Source: Kribbella kalugense
Lineage (GTDB): Bacteria > Actinomycetota > Actinomycetes > Propionibacteriales > Kribbellaceae
Assembly (NCBI RefSeq): GCF_004365875.1
Contig: NZ_SODF01000001.1
Location: 2,790,001-2,854,000 of the forward strand
Reading direction: 5' to 3'
DNA: 64,000 nucleotides
Shown here: piece after piece, positions 26,732-35,789 of the stretch
Layout of the letters: each line of letters begins with the position of its first letter
Position numbering within the stretch: position 1 is the stretch's first letter
Notes under the pieces: model-generated
Told to the model about the DNA's origin: nothing
Seen by the model: the letters and a program-made list of their open reading frames with translations, nothing else
Databases searched by the model: none
Translations under genes and position numbers: made by a program

Positions 26732-28018
26732 TTAGAGGTGTTCCGGTTCGGCAACCAGATCGCGGGAGCGGTCGGCGACCGCCATCGCGGCGAGGGCTGT
26801 GGTCAGCGGGACGGCCGCGATGATGCCAAGACTGCCGACGAGGCCGCGGACGATCTCCATCGCGACCGACTCGGTCGAGAGGACCGCCCGGCCGGGAAGA
26901 CCCTGGATCGCGAAGACCAGCAGCACGGGCAGCGCGGCGCCGGCGTACGCGAGGACGAGCGTGTTGACCACCGACGCGACGTGGGTGCGGCCGATCCGGA
27001 GGCCGGCGCTGACCAGCTCTCGACGGTTGGCGGACGGGTTCGCCGCGGACAGTTCCCAAACGGCCGCCGCCTGCGTGACGGTCACATCGTCCAGCACTCC
27101 CAAAGCGCCGATCACCATTCCAGCGATCAACAAGCCGGTCAGATCGATACCAGGCACCAGCGCCTTCGCTCCTGACGCTCCGTCGGAAGCCAATCCGCTC
27201 AGCTGGCAGAACTTGGTGAAGAACCAGCCGAGCAGCACGGTCAACCCGAGCGCGAACACTGTCCCGGACAGGGCGATCGAGCTCTCGGCATTGATCCCGT
27301 GGGTGAGGAACAACGCGATCGCCATGATCACCGTGCCGCCGACGACCGCGACCAGCAGCGCGTTCTCGCCCTTCAGGATCGCCGGGAGGATGAACTGCGT
27401 CAGCATCACCGCGGTCACCGCAAGCGCGATCAGGGCCGCGAAACCCCGCCAGCGCGACAGCGCGACGACCGCAACCGCGAAGAGGCCGGCCAGCAGGAGC
27501 AGCGATCCGGTCCGGTCATGGTCGACGTAGGTGTACCGGTCGGCGAGCGTCTTCGCGTTCCCGATCACGCCGAGCATCAGCGACTGACCAACCTTGACCG
27601 GGATCGTGGTCTGGCTGGCCTTCGGGACCTGGATCGGCACCACCTTGCCCTTGTCGGCGCCGCTGGTGAGCTTGACCGTCGCCTCGTCGCACTGGGCGTC
27701 CGGATCCTTGCAGGCCTTGAGGGCCGTCACCTCACCGCGGACGGTCTGGGTCTGGTACGACGCGACCTTCACGTCACCGCCGGGCCACATCACGATCATC
27801 CCGACGACCGCGGCCAGGATCAGCGGGATCAGCACCGCCGCGACCACGATCCGGACGCGCCGGGCCACGATCGCATCGGAGTTCACCACCGACGTGTCGA
27901 CCACATGATCGCCATGGCCGTGCCCGTGGCCATGCCCGTGACCCTGGGGAATTTCCAGCTTCCGGCGCCGGTTGCCCCTGCTGTCGGCGCGCCTGCGCCC
28001 GACGTTTCGGCTGGCCAT
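26732..28018 (-). CDS. YibE/F-family membrane protein with His-rich N-terminus
   Basis: 428 residues. The cytoplasmic N-terminus carries HGHGHGHGHGDH, followed by about eight membrane helices, starting with VVAAVLIPLILAAVVGMIVMW. The core has LTHGINAESSIALSGT and GVLDDVTVTQAAAVWEL, typical of YibE/F. The biochemical role of the family is unknown. AGGGAG lies just before the ATG. The divergent neighbour is znuA, and a Zur box sits within about 55 bases, so a zinc-related role is inferred. Confidence 0.85.
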   Translation of the reverse strand: MASRNVGRRRADSRGNRRRKLEIPQGHGHGHGHGHGDHVVDTSVVNSDAIVARRVRIVVAAVLIPLILAAVVGMIVMWPGGDVKVASYQTQTVRGEVTALKACKDPDAQCDEATVKLTSGADKGKVVPIQVPKASQTTIPVKVGQSLMLGVIGNAKTLADRYTYVDHDRTGSLLLLAGLFAVAVVALSRWRGFAALIALAVTAVMLTQFILPAILKGENALLVAVVGGTVIMAIALFLTHGINAESSIALSGTVFALGLTVLLGWFFTKFCQLSGLASDGASGAKALVPGIDLTGLLIAGMVIGALGVLDDVTVTQAAAVWELSAANPSANRRELVSAGLRIGRTHVASVVNTLVLAYAGAALPVLLVFAIQGLPGRAVLSTESVAMEIVRGLVGSLGIIAAVPLTTALAAMAVADRSRDLVAEPEHL

Positions 28019-28033
28019 CGTGCACTCCCTGTT

Positions 28034-28070
28034 TTGACAATCAGTTCCAACTAAATGAAAATGATTGTCA
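28034..28070 (+). promoter_or_regulatory. Zur box and promoter of znuACB
   Basis: TGAAAATGATTGTCA (28056-28070) fits the actinobacterial Zur consensus (7-1-7 palindrome, half-sites TGAAAAT and TGACAAT). TTGACA (28034-28039) with GAAAAT (28057-28062) at 17-base spacing forms a promoter whose start would fall at about 28069-28070, the ATG itself. Zur binding would cover the -10 and the start site. A lone TGACAAT half-site at 28035-28041 may extend it. Confidence 0.75.
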
Positions 28071-29017
28071 TGAAATCTGGTCTTCGAGCTGTCCTTGCCG
28101 GCGCCACCGCGCTGGCCGCCCTCACCCTGGCTGGGTGCAGCGGCTCGACCACCAACGGTTCCAGCAACGGCAAACTCGACGTCGTCGCATCGTTCTACCC
28201 GCTCGAGTTCATCGCCCGTTCAGTGGGGGGCGATGCGGTGAACGTGACCACCCTGACCGCCCCCGGCGTCGAGCCGCACGACCTCGAGCTGACCCCCAAG
28301 CAGGTCGGCTCGATCGCGACCGCGAAGCTGGTCGTGTACGAGAAGGACCTGCAGCCGGCCGTCGACGAGGCCGTCGAGCAGAACGCGAAGGACGCCGGCT
28401 TCGACGTCGCCCCGGCCGCCCAACTGGAGGCCACCGGCGCCGACTTCGAGGAGCACGAGCCCGGCCAGGCCGCCCCCGCCGTACACAAGGACAACGCCCT
28501 CGACCCGCACTTCTGGCTCGACCCGGTGCGGTACGCCGATGTTGTCAAGGCGGTCGAGGAGAAGCTCGCCTCCGTCGACAGCGCCAACGCCGCCGGGTAC
28601 CACGAGCGCGCGACGGCCCTGCTCGGCCAGATCGGCAAGCTCGACACGGAGTACAAGACCGGGCTGGCGAGCTGCGAACTCAGGACATTTGTGACCAGTC
28701 ATGAGGCGTTCGCGTACCTGGCCAAGCGATACGGTCTGACGATGGTCGGCATCGCCGGGTTCACACCGGACGCGGAGCCGACGCCGACCCGGATCAAGGA
28801 GGTCCAGGACCTCGTGAAGGCCCAGCACGTGACGACGATCTTCTACGAGGAGCTGGTCAGTCCGAAGCTGGCCGAGACGATCGCGCACGACGTCGGCGTC
28901 AAGACCGCCGTATTGAGCCCGATCGAGGGGCTGTCGGACGCGAACTCCAAGGAAACGTATCTGACCCTCATGCGGGAGAACCTGCAGGAGCTGCAGAAAG
29001 CGAACGGCTGCGCGTGA
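28070..29017 (+). CDS. znuA: Zinc ABC importer substrate-binding lipoprotein
   Basis: 315 residues from ATG 28070 (ATGs at 28055 and 28061 also possible). The lipobox is TLAGC. Cluster A-I metal-binding signs are GVEPHDLELTP, DPHFWLDP, TSHEAFAYLAKRYGL and an acidic residue near the C-terminus. Between the first two lies a short acidic/His stretch (EEHEPGQ...VHKDN) as the zinc-capturing loop. It delivers zinc to ZnuB/ZnuC. The stop overlaps the GTG of znuC. Confidence 0.92.
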   Translation: MKSGLRAVLAGATALAALTLAGCSGSTTNGSSNGKLDVVASFYPLEFIARSVGGDAVNVTTLTAPGVEPHDLELTPKQVGSIATAKLVVYEKDLQPAVDEAVEQNAKDAGFDVAPAAQLEATGADFEEHEPGQAAPAVHKDNALDPHFWLDPVRYADVVKAVEEKLASVDSANAAGYHERATALLGQIGKLDTEYKTGLASCELRTFVTSHEAFAYLAKRYGLTMVGIAGFTPDAEPTPTRIKEVQDLVKAQHVTTIFYEELVSPKLAETIAHDVGVKTAVLSPIEGLSDANSKETYLTLMRENLQELQKANGCA

Positions 29018-29772
29018 TAGCGGAAGACTCCCCCAGGGCCGTCCAGGTCGCCGATCTTTCGGTTGACCTGGGCGGTCGACTGGTGCTCCGGGGTATCGAT
29101 CTGCGGATCCGCCAGGGCGAGGTGGTCGCCGTGCTCGGGACCAACGGCTCCGGCAAGTCCACGCTGATCAAGACCGTCGTCGGGTTGCTGCCGGCGGCCC
29201 GCGGCGAGGTCCGCTTGTTCGGAACGCCGGTCCCCCGCTTCCGCGAGTGGCGCCGGGTCGGGTACGTCCCGCAGCGCATCACCGCGGCCGGCGGCGTACC
29301 CGCGACGGTGTACGAGGTGGTCTCGTCCGGACTGCTGTCGAAGCGGCGGATGTTCAGGCCACTGGGGGCCGCGGGCAAGCAGTCGATCGAGGAGGCGCTC
29401 GAGGTCGTCGACATGGCCGACCGGCGCAAGGACGCGGTCGCTGAACTGTCCGGCGGGCAGCAGCAGCGGGTCCTGATCGCTCGGGCGCTGGTCTCCGATC
29501 CCGACCTGCTGGTCCTCGACGAGCCGACGGCCGGGGTCGACCTGGCCAGTCAGCAGATCTTCGCCGACGCGATCCGGGAGCGAGTCGCGCGCGGTACGAC
29601 GGTGGTGATGGTCAGCCACGACCTCGGCCCGATGGACGCGCTGATCGACCGCACGGTGGTGATGCGCCGCGGCCGCATCGTGTACGACGGCCCGCCGCAC
29701 TCCTCCCAGACCCACGCCCACGTCCACCACTCACACACCTCAGAAGAAGATCCGGGGTGGATGACTCCATGA
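29014..29772 (+). CDS. znuC: Zinc ABC importer ATPase
   Basis: 252 residues. Walker A GTNGSGKST, signature LSGGQQQRVLIARAL, Walker B LLVLDEPTAGVD, and H-loop VMVSHD are all present. The C-terminus ends with a His-rich tail (HAHVHHSHT), unusual for an ATPase and possibly zinc-binding. GTG at 29014 overlaps the znuA stop by 4 bases. Confidence 0.93.
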   Translation: MIAEDSPRAVQVADLSVDLGGRLVLRGIDLRIRQGEVVAVLGTNGSGKSTLIKTVVGLLPAARGEVRLFGTPVPRFREWRRVGYVPQRITAAGGVPATVYEVVSSGLLSKRRMFRPLGAAGKQSIEEALEVVDMADRRKDAVAELSGGQQQRVLIARALVSDPDLLVLDEPTAGVDLASQQIFADAIRERVARGTTVVMVSHDLGPMDALIDRTVVMRRGRIVYDGPPHSSQTHAHVHHSHTSEEDPGWMTP

Positions 29773-30773
29773 CCATGTTCCAGCTGGAGTTCATGCAGCG
29801 GGCGCTGATTGCCGGTCTGCTGACCGGGCTGTCCGCGCCGGCCATCGGGACCTATCTGGTGCAGCGGCGGTTGTCGTTGATGGGTGACGGTATTGGCCAC
29901 ATCGCGATCACCGGGGTCGCGCTTGGTCTGCTGACCGGGTGGGCTCCGGTCCTGACCGCCGTACTCGTATCTATTGCCGGTGCGACCGCGATCGAGCTGG
30001 TCCGGGCTCGCGGCAAGGCCACGGGTGACGTGGCGCTCGCTCTGATGTTTTACGGCGGTATCGCGGGCGGTGTGCTGCTCATCGGGCTGGCTGGTCAGGG
30101 TGCGGCCACTCTGAACACCTATCTGTTCGGTTCACTCACCACGGTGTCCCAGAGCGACCTCTACGTCGTTGTCGGGCTGGCTGTCACCGTTCTGGTCGTG
30201 GCGATCGGACTGGGACCGCAGCTGTTCGCGGTGTGCCAGGACGAGGAGTTCGCGCGTACGACGGGGCTCCGGGTGCAGCTGCTCAACCTGGTGATCGCTG
30301 TGATGGCCGCGGTGACTGTGACCGTGGCTATGCGGACTGTGGGTCTGCTGCTGGTGAGTGCGTTGATGGTGGTGCCCGTGGCGACGGCGCAGCAGATCAC
30401 GCGGTCGTTCCGCAGTACGTTCGTGACCGCATGTCTGATCGGTGTGGCTGCATGTCTGGCCGGCATCGTCACGTCGTACAACGCAAATGTGGCTCCGGGT
30501 GCGACCATCGTCGTGCTGGCGCTGGCCGGGTTCGTGGTGGCGGCGACGGTCGGGACGCTGCTCCGGCGGCGGTCCGGGCGGGCGCGTCCACTCGCGGACG
30601 AGGAGCCGGAGATCGGCGTACCGGCGCCGGAGCCGCATGTGGTGAGCCCTGGGCACCCGCACGCCCATGCTCCGGAGTGCGGCCACAAGAAGGTCGAACA
30701 CGGTGACCACGTCGACTACGTGCACGACGGTCATCTGCACGCTGCGCACGGCGATCACTGGGACGAGCACTGA
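29769..30773 (+). CDS. znuB: Zinc ABC importer permease with His-rich C-terminal tail
   Basis: 334 residues from ATG 29769, overlapping znuC by 4 bases. Eight or so membrane helices of the ABC-3 family, with GDGIGHIAITGVALG as the conserved first coupling segment. The last 50 residues are cytoplasmic and carry more than a dozen His in HPHAHAPECGH, HGDHVDYVHDGHLHAAHGDH. Such tails probably buffer or sense zinc. Confidence 0.93.
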   Translation: MTMFQLEFMQRALIAGLLTGLSAPAIGTYLVQRRLSLMGDGIGHIAITGVALGLLTGWAPVLTAVLVSIAGATAIELVRARGKATGDVALALMFYGGIAGGVLLIGLAGQGAATLNTYLFGSLTTVSQSDLYVVVGLAVTVLVVAIGLGPQLFAVCQDEEFARTTGLRVQLLNLVIAVMAAVTVTVAMRTVGLLLVSALMVVPVATAQQITRSFRSTFVTACLIGVAACLAGIVTSYNANVAPGATIVVLALAGFVVAATVGTLLRRRSGRARPLADEEPEIGVPAPEPHVVSPGHPHAHAPECGHKKVEHGDHVDYVHDGHLHAAHGDHWDEH

Positions 30774-30825
30774 TTTGCTGACTTCTGAGAGAATTGGGCC
30801 CGGTGATGAGATGACAGGAGGAACG

Positions 30826-31218
30826 GTGGCTATCGGAACACGCTCGACCCGTCAGCGCGCGGCGGTCGCGCAAGCGCTCGACCAGCTCGACGAATTCCGG
30901 ACCGCCCAGGAGATCCACCAGGACCTCCGGACCGCCGGTGAGAACGTCGGCCTGACCACTGTCTACCGGACCCTGCAGGCGCTCGCGGACTCCAGCGAAG
31001 TCGACGTACTCCGCAACGCCGACGGCGAAACGGCGTACCGGCGCTGCTCGAAGGGTCATCACCACCACCTGGTCTGCCGCAACTGCGGCCGGACCGTCGA
31101 GGTCGAAGGCCCGGCCGTGGAGCGCTGGGCCGACAAGGTCGCGGCCGAGCACGGCTACGCCGACATCAGCCACACCCTGGAGATCTTCGGCACCTGCAAG
31201 GACTGCCAGCAGGTCTGA
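30826..31218 (+). CDS. zur: Zinc uptake regulator (Fur family)
   Basis: 130 residues from GTG 30826; AGGAGG at 30816-30821 decides this start over the ATG at 30811. The winged helix includes TAQEIHQDLR and GLTTVYRTLQAL. HHHHLVCRNCG and CKDC provide the structural zinc Cys4 site and the His cluster of regulatory sites. It is the last gene of the znu cluster and should bind the Zur box at 28056-28070. Confidence 0.93.
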   Translation: MAIGTRSTRQRAAVAQALDQLDEFRTAQEIHQDLRTAGENVGLTTVYRTLQALADSSEVDVLRNADGETAYRRCSKGHHHHLVCRNCGRTVEVEGPAVERWADKVAAEHGYADISHTLEIFGTCKDCQQV

Positions 31219-31237
31219 GGTGTGGCTCAGGTCACCT

Positions 31238-31268
31238 TTGCCTTTGAGTGCACTCTAAGGCGTACGTT
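31238..31268 (+). promoter_or_regulatory. NmlR/AdhR-type MerR promoter-operator
   Basis: TTGCCT (31238-31243) and TACGTT (31263-31268) are separated by 19 bases, the overlong spacer of MerR-activated promoters. Within it lies CCTTTGAGTGCACTCTAAGG (31241-31260), a near-perfect palindrome matching the known MerR/NmlR operator style. The TACGTT end is 7 bases from ATG 31275, so the transcript is probably leaderless. Confidence 0.75.
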
Positions 31269-31274
31269 TTGAGC

Positions 31275-31748
31275 ATGAACACGACGGAGCTGCTCCCCGA
31301 TCCCCGGCAGGCCATCGCCGAGCTCAACCCGGAGCTGGAGATCGACCCGGAGCTGCTCTGCCTGCTCGAGCTTCCGGACGACCTGCCCGAGCGGCTGTCC
31401 ATCGCCGAGGCCGCCGAGCTCACCGGCCTCACCGCGCACACCCTGCGGTACTACGAGCGCACCGGGCTGCTCGACGTACGCCGGGACGTGTCCGGCTACC
31501 GCAGCTACGACCGGCGGGCGATGGCGCGGATCGTGTTCATCAGCAGGCTGCGTGCCTCCGGCATGCCGATCGGCACGATCAGCCACTACCTGGAGCTGGT
31601 CCTCGAGGGCGACCACACCGCACCGCAGCGGCTCGCCCTGATGCAGGAACACCGCGCCAGGATCCACCGGCAACTGCGTGATCTGCAGCTCGCCCTCGCG
31701 GTGACCGACTACAAGATCAACGTGTATCGCGGCACCGCCACTCCGTAA
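31275..31748 (+). CDS. MerR-family transcriptional regulator (NmlR/AdhR-like)
   Basis: 157 residues. The HTH ([26 protein letters not shown], about 42-67) and [21 protein letters not shown] wing are canonical MerR. A coiled coil follows. An N-terminal acidic extension of about 40 residues precedes the HTH. No metal-binding Cys cluster is seen, so an aldehyde or electrophile signal is likelier than a metal. The aldo/keto reductase is downstream. Confidence 0.9.
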   Translation: MNTTELLPDPRQAIAELNPELEIDPELLCLLELPDDLPERLSIAEAAELTGLTAHTLRYYERTGLLDVRRDVSGYRSYDRRAMARIVFISRLRASGMPIGTISHYLELVLEGDHTAPQRLALMQEHRARIHRQLRDLQLALAVTDYKINVYRGTATP

Positions 31749-31806
31749 CTTTCCTCGCTCAACCCGGGGGCCCGGGCGGAGCCATGTCAACTTCTGGGAG
31801 ATTCTG

Positions 31807-32775
31807 ATGAAACTGGGTAGCCAAGGCGCCGAGGTCAGCCGGCTCGGACTCGGCTGTATGGGAATGAGCTTCGCGTACGGCGAGGCCGATGACAACGAGT
31901 CCGTCGCGACCCTGCACCGCGCGCTCGACCTCGGCATCACGTTCCTCGACACCGCCGACATGTACGGCTTCGGCGCCAACGAGGAACTGGTCGGCCGGGC
32001 GATCGCCGACCGCCGGGACGAGGTGTTCCTGGCAACGAAGTTCGGCATCACCGGAAACCCGCTGACCAAGGCCCGTGGTGTGAACGGGTCGCCGGAGTAC
32101 GTCCGGTCCTCGATCGACGGCTCGCTGCAGCGGCTGGGGGTCGACCACGTGGACCTCTACTACCAGCACCGGATGGATCCCGACGTACCCGTCGAGGAGA
32201 CGGTCGGCGCGATGGCAGAGCTGGTCGAGGCCGGCAAGGTCCGCTATCTCGGGTTGTCCGAGGCGTCGGCGGAGACGATCCGGCGGGCGCACGTCGTACA
32301 CCCGATCACCGCGGTGCAGTCCGAGTGGTCGCTGTTCAGCCGGGACATCGAGGAGTCGGTGCTGCCGGCCTGTCGCGAGCTCGGCATCGGGATCGTGCCC
32401 TACTCGCCGCTTGGTCGCGGCATGCTGACCGGCGCTCTGCCGGACCTGTCGAGTGACGACTTCCGCCGTACCCTGCCGCGCTTCTCCGACGACAACCTCG
32501 AAGCGAACCTGGCCCTGGTCGAGGAGATCCGCTCGGTGGCAGCGCGGTACGACGCCACGCCGGGGCAGGTCGCGATCGCCTGGGTGCTTGCGCAGGGCAA
32601 CGATGTGGCGCCGATCCCGGGGACGAAGCGGCGCAAGTACCTCGAGGAGAACGCCGCGGCGCTGTCGCTTTCGCTGACCGCGGAGGATCTGGCCGGGCTC
32701 TCGAAGCTGACCCCGGCCGGGACGCGATACGCGGACATGAGCTGGGTCGCCGGGCAGTCCGCGCCGCAGGGCTGA
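31807..32775 (+). CDS. Aldo/keto reductase
   Basis: 322 residues, (beta/alpha)8 family. [12 protein letters not shown], the catalytic Asp/Tyr in FLDTADMYG, Lys in VFLATKFG and His in LYYQHRMD are present. The NADPH-binding stretch is [13 protein letters not shown]. It reduces aldehydes and ketones. MerR is immediately upstream, and a terminator follows. A paralogue is encoded at 47289-48278. Confidence 0.93.
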   Translation: MKLGSQGAEVSRLGLGCMGMSFAYGEADDNESVATLHRALDLGITFLDTADMYGFGANEELVGRAIADRRDEVFLATKFGITGNPLTKARGVNGSPEYVRSSIDGSLQRLGVDHVDLYYQHRMDPDVPVEETVGAMAELVEAGKVRYLGLSEASAETIRRAHVVHPITAVQSEWSLFSRDIEESVLPACRELGIGIVPYSPLGRGMLTGALPDLSSDDFRRTLPRFSDDNLEANLALVEEIRSVAARYDATPGQVAIAWVLAQGNDVAPIPGTKRRKYLEENAAALSLSLTAEDLAGLSKLTPAGTRYADMSWVAGQSAPQG

Positions 32776-32790
32776 TAAACTGACCGCAGT

Positions 32791-32828
32791 AAGCCTTCCG
32801 TACCGGACTCTTCCGGCGGGAGGCTTTT
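32791..32828 (+). terminator. Rho-independent terminator after the aldo/keto reductase
   Basis: AAGCCTTCCG (32791-32800) pairs with CGGGAGGCTT (32817-32826), with one mismatch, followed by TTTT. It lies 16 bases after the stop codon. Confidence 0.8.
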
Positions 32829-32858
32829 CTGCGTTCTGATCCGCTCTGAAGGAGACCA

Positions 32859-33353
32859 ATGTCTGATCTTGTGGTGCGCCGCGTCCAGTCCTCCGACCGT
32901 CCCGTGATGGAGCGGTTGTGGCTGATGTTCCGCCACGACATGTCCGAGTTCCAGGGGCAGCTGCCGCGACCCGACGGCAGCTACCGGGCCGAGTGGCTGG
33001 AGAAGGTCCTGACCGGGGACGCCGAGTGGGCCGGGTACCTGATCTCGCAGGGCGAGAACCCGATCGGCTTCTGCTTCATGCGCGCGTTGCAGCAACCGGT
33101 GCGGGTGCTGAACGCGTTCTTCATGGTGCGTCCGGTACGCCGCAACGGGCTCGGGCTGCGCGCGGTCCAGGAGGTTCTGTCGCACCACCCCGGGCCGTGC
33201 GAGGTCGCGTTTCAGGGCAACAACGAGAAGGCGGTCCGGTTCTGGCAGCGGGTCGCGACCGAGGTGTCCGGGGACGTGTGGACGCAGGAAGCCCGGCCGA
33301 TCGCCGGCAAGCCCGACGCGACGCCCGACCTGTGGATCTCATTCCAGATCTAG
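32859..33353 (+). CDS. GNAT-family N-acetyltransferase
   Basis: 164 residues. The acetyl-CoA-binding region is FMVRPVRRNGLGLRAVQEVL, equivalent to the Q/RxxGxG/A motif, and the last third has FQGNNEKAVRFWQRV typical of GNATs. The substrate is unknown. AAGGAG precedes the ATG. The end overlaps the convergent sigma factor gene by 15 bases. Confidence 0.9.
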   Translation: MSDLVVRRVQSSDRPVMERLWLMFRHDMSEFQGQLPRPDGSYRAEWLEKVLTGDAEWAGYLISQGENPIGFCFMRALQQPVRVLNAFFMVRPVRRNGLGLRAVQEVLSHHPGPCEVAFQGNNEKAVRFWQRVATEVSGDVWTQEARPIAGKPDATPDLWISFQI

Positions 33354-34298
33354 TTCCAGGTCTAGGGACAGACCGAAGTACTCGAAGAGAGTTTGGTCGA
33401 AGAACGTGATGTTGTGAGTGATCCCGGCCTTGGTGACGGTGAAGACCTGCAGGCTGTGCGCGTGGTACCGACCGTCGTCGCCGCGGACGTAGGCGCCGAC
33501 GGCGGGCTGGTCGTTCGCCACCGTCGTCACCAGTCGCCAGGCCGGGCCACGCATCGCGTAGACCCGCTCGATGAACGCGCCGTACGCGTCGCGACCCACG
33601 AACCACAGCGGCGCCGGCGGCATCTCCAGGACGACCCGCTCGGCCAGCAACTTGCTGAGCCCTTTGACGTCGGCCGCCTCGAAGGCCCGGACGTAGTCGT
33701 CGATGACAGTCCTGATCTCGCGGTCTGTCGGCTCGTCGACATCGTCTTCGGTGAGGTCGATCTCGGCGAGGCGAGCCCGGGCGCGCTGGAGGGCGCTGTT
33801 GACGGACGCCGGGGTGGTTTCCAGCGCCTCGGCGACATCGGCGGCGGACCAGTCGAGGACATCACGCAGTACCAGCACTGCACGTTGCCGGGCCGGTAGA
33901 TACTGCATGGCGGCGATGAGGGCGAGCCGCAAACTGCCCCGCGCGGCGAGGGCCGCGGCCGGATCGCCGGTTGTCGGAAACGGCTGCAGCCACGCGACTT
34001 CCGGGGCCAGCTCAATTTTGGTCTGGGCGTCTTCCGCAGCACCGACAAGCCCGGACGGCAGCGCTCGCCGGCTTCGCCCTTTGAGCGCGGTCAGGCACGC
34101 ATTGGTCGCGATGCGGTAGAGCCAGGTCCGGAGCGACGCTCGCTCGGCGTCGTAGGTGTCGTAGGCCCGCCACGCCCGCAGGAGAGTCTCCTGAACGAGG
34201 TCCTCGGCGTCATGAACCGACCCCAGCATGCGGTAGCAGTGCACCTGCAGCTCATGCCGGTAGGGCTTGACACTCTCGTCGAAGTCGTCGCGGTCCAT
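33339..34298 (-). CDS. ECF sigma factor with C-terminal SnoaL-like domain
   Basis: 319 residues. Region 2 is at 10-70 (VHCYRMLGSVHDAEDLVQET), region 4 at about 130-185 (LPARQRAVLVLRDVLDWSAADVAEAL), followed by a SnoaL/NTF2-like domain of about 120 residues (IDDYVRAFEAADVKGL onward). This architecture is known from actinobacterial SigG/SigJ-like ECF sigmas, where the extension tunes activity instead of an anti-sigma. The MFS gene faces it across a large palindrome, so it probably transcribes itself and the MFS gene. Confidence 0.92.
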   Translation of the reverse strand: MDRDDFDESVKPYRHELQVHCYRMLGSVHDAEDLVQETLLRAWRAYDTYDAERASLRTWLYRIATNACLTALKGRSRRALPSGLVGAAEDAQTKIELAPEVAWLQPFPTTGDPAAALAARGSLRLALIAAMQYLPARQRAVLVLRDVLDWSAADVAEALETTPASVNSALQRARARLAEIDLTEDDVDEPTDREIRTVIDDYVRAFEAADVKGLSKLLAERVVLEMPPAPLWFVGRDAYGAFIERVYAMRGPAWRLVTTVANDQPAVGAYVRGDDGRYHAHSLQVFTVTKAGITHNITFFDQTLFEYFGLSLDLELDLE

Positions 34299-34317
34299 CG
34301 GGGCCAGCCTTCCACGC

Positions 34318-34422
34318 TCGTCGGGTCTTCGCAGTACGTACCGCGCTCGGCCGCCGAATTCATCGGTCCGCCGTCGATGAATTCCTCGGTCGGCGCAGGT
34401 AGGTACTGCGAAGACCCGACGA
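34318..34422. promoter_or_regulatory. 105-bp near-palindrome between divergent sigma and MFS genes
   Basis: Perfect 20-bp outer arms TCGTCGGGTCTTCGCAGTAC (34318-34337) and its complement at 34403-34422. Inner perfect 10-bp arms GAATTCATCG (34356-34365) and CGATGAATTC (34375-34384) surround a 9-base centre. The middle segments are partly matched. Each strand reads the same sequence toward its own gene, so the two promoters look like mirror copies for the same sigma factor. The element could also form a cruciform. Confidence 0.85.
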
Positions 34423-34433
34423 CGGAGGTACCG

Positions 34434-35789
34434 ATGACCACTCTGACCGACAATCGCACGGATACCCGCTGGTTGATGCTGGCCGTTCTGCTACTCGGCC
34501 AGTTCATGGCGTTGCTCGACACGTTCGTGGTGAACGTCGCGATGCCGACGATCGGGGCCAACTTTCATGCGTCCGGGGCGTGGCTGCAATTGGTGGTCGG
34601 CGGCTACATGGTGGCCTATGCGATGACGCTGATCACCGGAGCAAGGCTGGGTGATCTGTACGGTCGTCGCCGGATGTTTCGGACCGGGGTCGTACTGTTC
34701 ACGCTCGCATCACTGGCGTGCGGTCTGGCGCCGGGGATCCTGCTGCTCGTTGTTTTCCGGGTTATCCAGGGCATCGCGGCGGCGGTCATGGTGCCGCAGA
34801 TCATGAGCGTGATCCAGACCCGCTTCACCGGCAGCGCTCGCTCCAAGGCGTTGTCGGCGTACGGCGCGACGCTGTCGGCCGGCCAGGTAGCCGGACTTGT
34901 GGTCGGCGGTCTGTTGACCAACGCCAACCTCTTCGGCACCAGCTGGCGACCGGTCTTCCTCGTCAACGTCCCGCTCGGCCTGGTTCTGGCTTTCCTTGTC
35001 CCCCGCCTGCTGCCCACGGATGTGCGAGCCGAGCGGGTACGGCGGTTCGACGTCATCGGGCTGGCGTTGGCGACGTCCGCAGTACTGCTGATCGTGCTGC
35101 CGCTGGTGATCGGGCACGAGATCGGCTGGCCGGTCTGGGCCTTCGTCTGCATCGCCGCAGGCCTTGTGCTTGCCGCGGTCTTCGTCCAGGTGGAGCGTCG
35201 CGTCGCCATCGACCCACTGCTCAACCTCGACGTACTCCGCGCACCCGGCCTGCCGTCGGGCGTGATCACGCTCGCCTGCATGCAACTCACTACCGGCGGT
35301 TTCCTGTTCGCCTTCACCCTGCATCTTCAGGCCGGCTTGGGCGAATCTCCTCTGCGAGCCGCCCTGACCTGGCTCCCCTTCGCAGCGACGTTCGGTGCGG
35401 TCGGCTACTTCTGGCGCGTCCTACCGACTCGCGTCCACTACGCCGTCGTACCCACCGGCATGGCGCTCAGCGCGATCGGCTTCATCGCTATCCCTCTTCT
35501 CTGGCCCGCCCTGGTGATCACCGGCGCCGGCATGGGTCTGTCCGCGAGTCCGCTCGTGACCCAGTCGCTTCACCGCGTCCCACCGGCTCGCGCGGCAGAT
35601 GCCAGCGGCCTGCTCACCACGACTATGCAACTGAGTCAGGCCACCGGCGTGGCGGCGTTCGGCACGCTGTTCCTGTCCTCAGCGAACGACCTCACCCGCA
35701 CGACTCTTGCCCTGGCCCTGACTTCCGCTGTGGGCCTGATCGCCGGCACCTTCCTGGCACGCACGGCTAGAACAGGACGACTGACCTGA
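34434..35789 (+). CDS. MFS transporter (EmrB/QacA-like)
   Basis: 451 residues with about 14 hydrophobic helices. [18 protein letters not shown] near residue 20 is the EmrB/QacA helix-1 motif, GRLGD-like [14 protein letters not shown] is the MFS loop motif. It probably exports a drug or metabolite with proton antiport. GGAGG at 34424-34428 precedes ATG. The end overlaps mscR by 23 bases. Confidence 0.92.
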   Translation: MTTLTDNRTDTRWLMLAVLLLGQFMALLDTFVVNVAMPTIGANFHASGAWLQLVVGGYMVAYAMTLITGARLGDLYGRRRMFRTGVVLFTLASLACGLAPGILLLVVFRVIQGIAAAVMVPQIMSVIQTRFTGSARSKALSAYGATLSAGQVAGLVVGGLLTNANLFGTSWRPVFLVNVPLGLVLAFLVPRLLPTDVRAERVRRFDVIGLALATSAVLLIVLPLVIGHEIGWPVWAFVCIAAGLVLAAVFVQVERRVAIDPLLNLDVLRAPGLPSGVITLACMQLTTGGFLFAFTLHLQAGLGESPLRAALTWLPFAATFGAVGYFWRVLPTRVHYAVVPTGMALSAIGFIAIPLLWPALVITGAGMGLSASPLVTQSLHRVPPARAADASGLLTTTMQLSQATGVAAFGTLFLSSANDLTRTTLALALTSAVGLIAGTFLARTARTGRLT

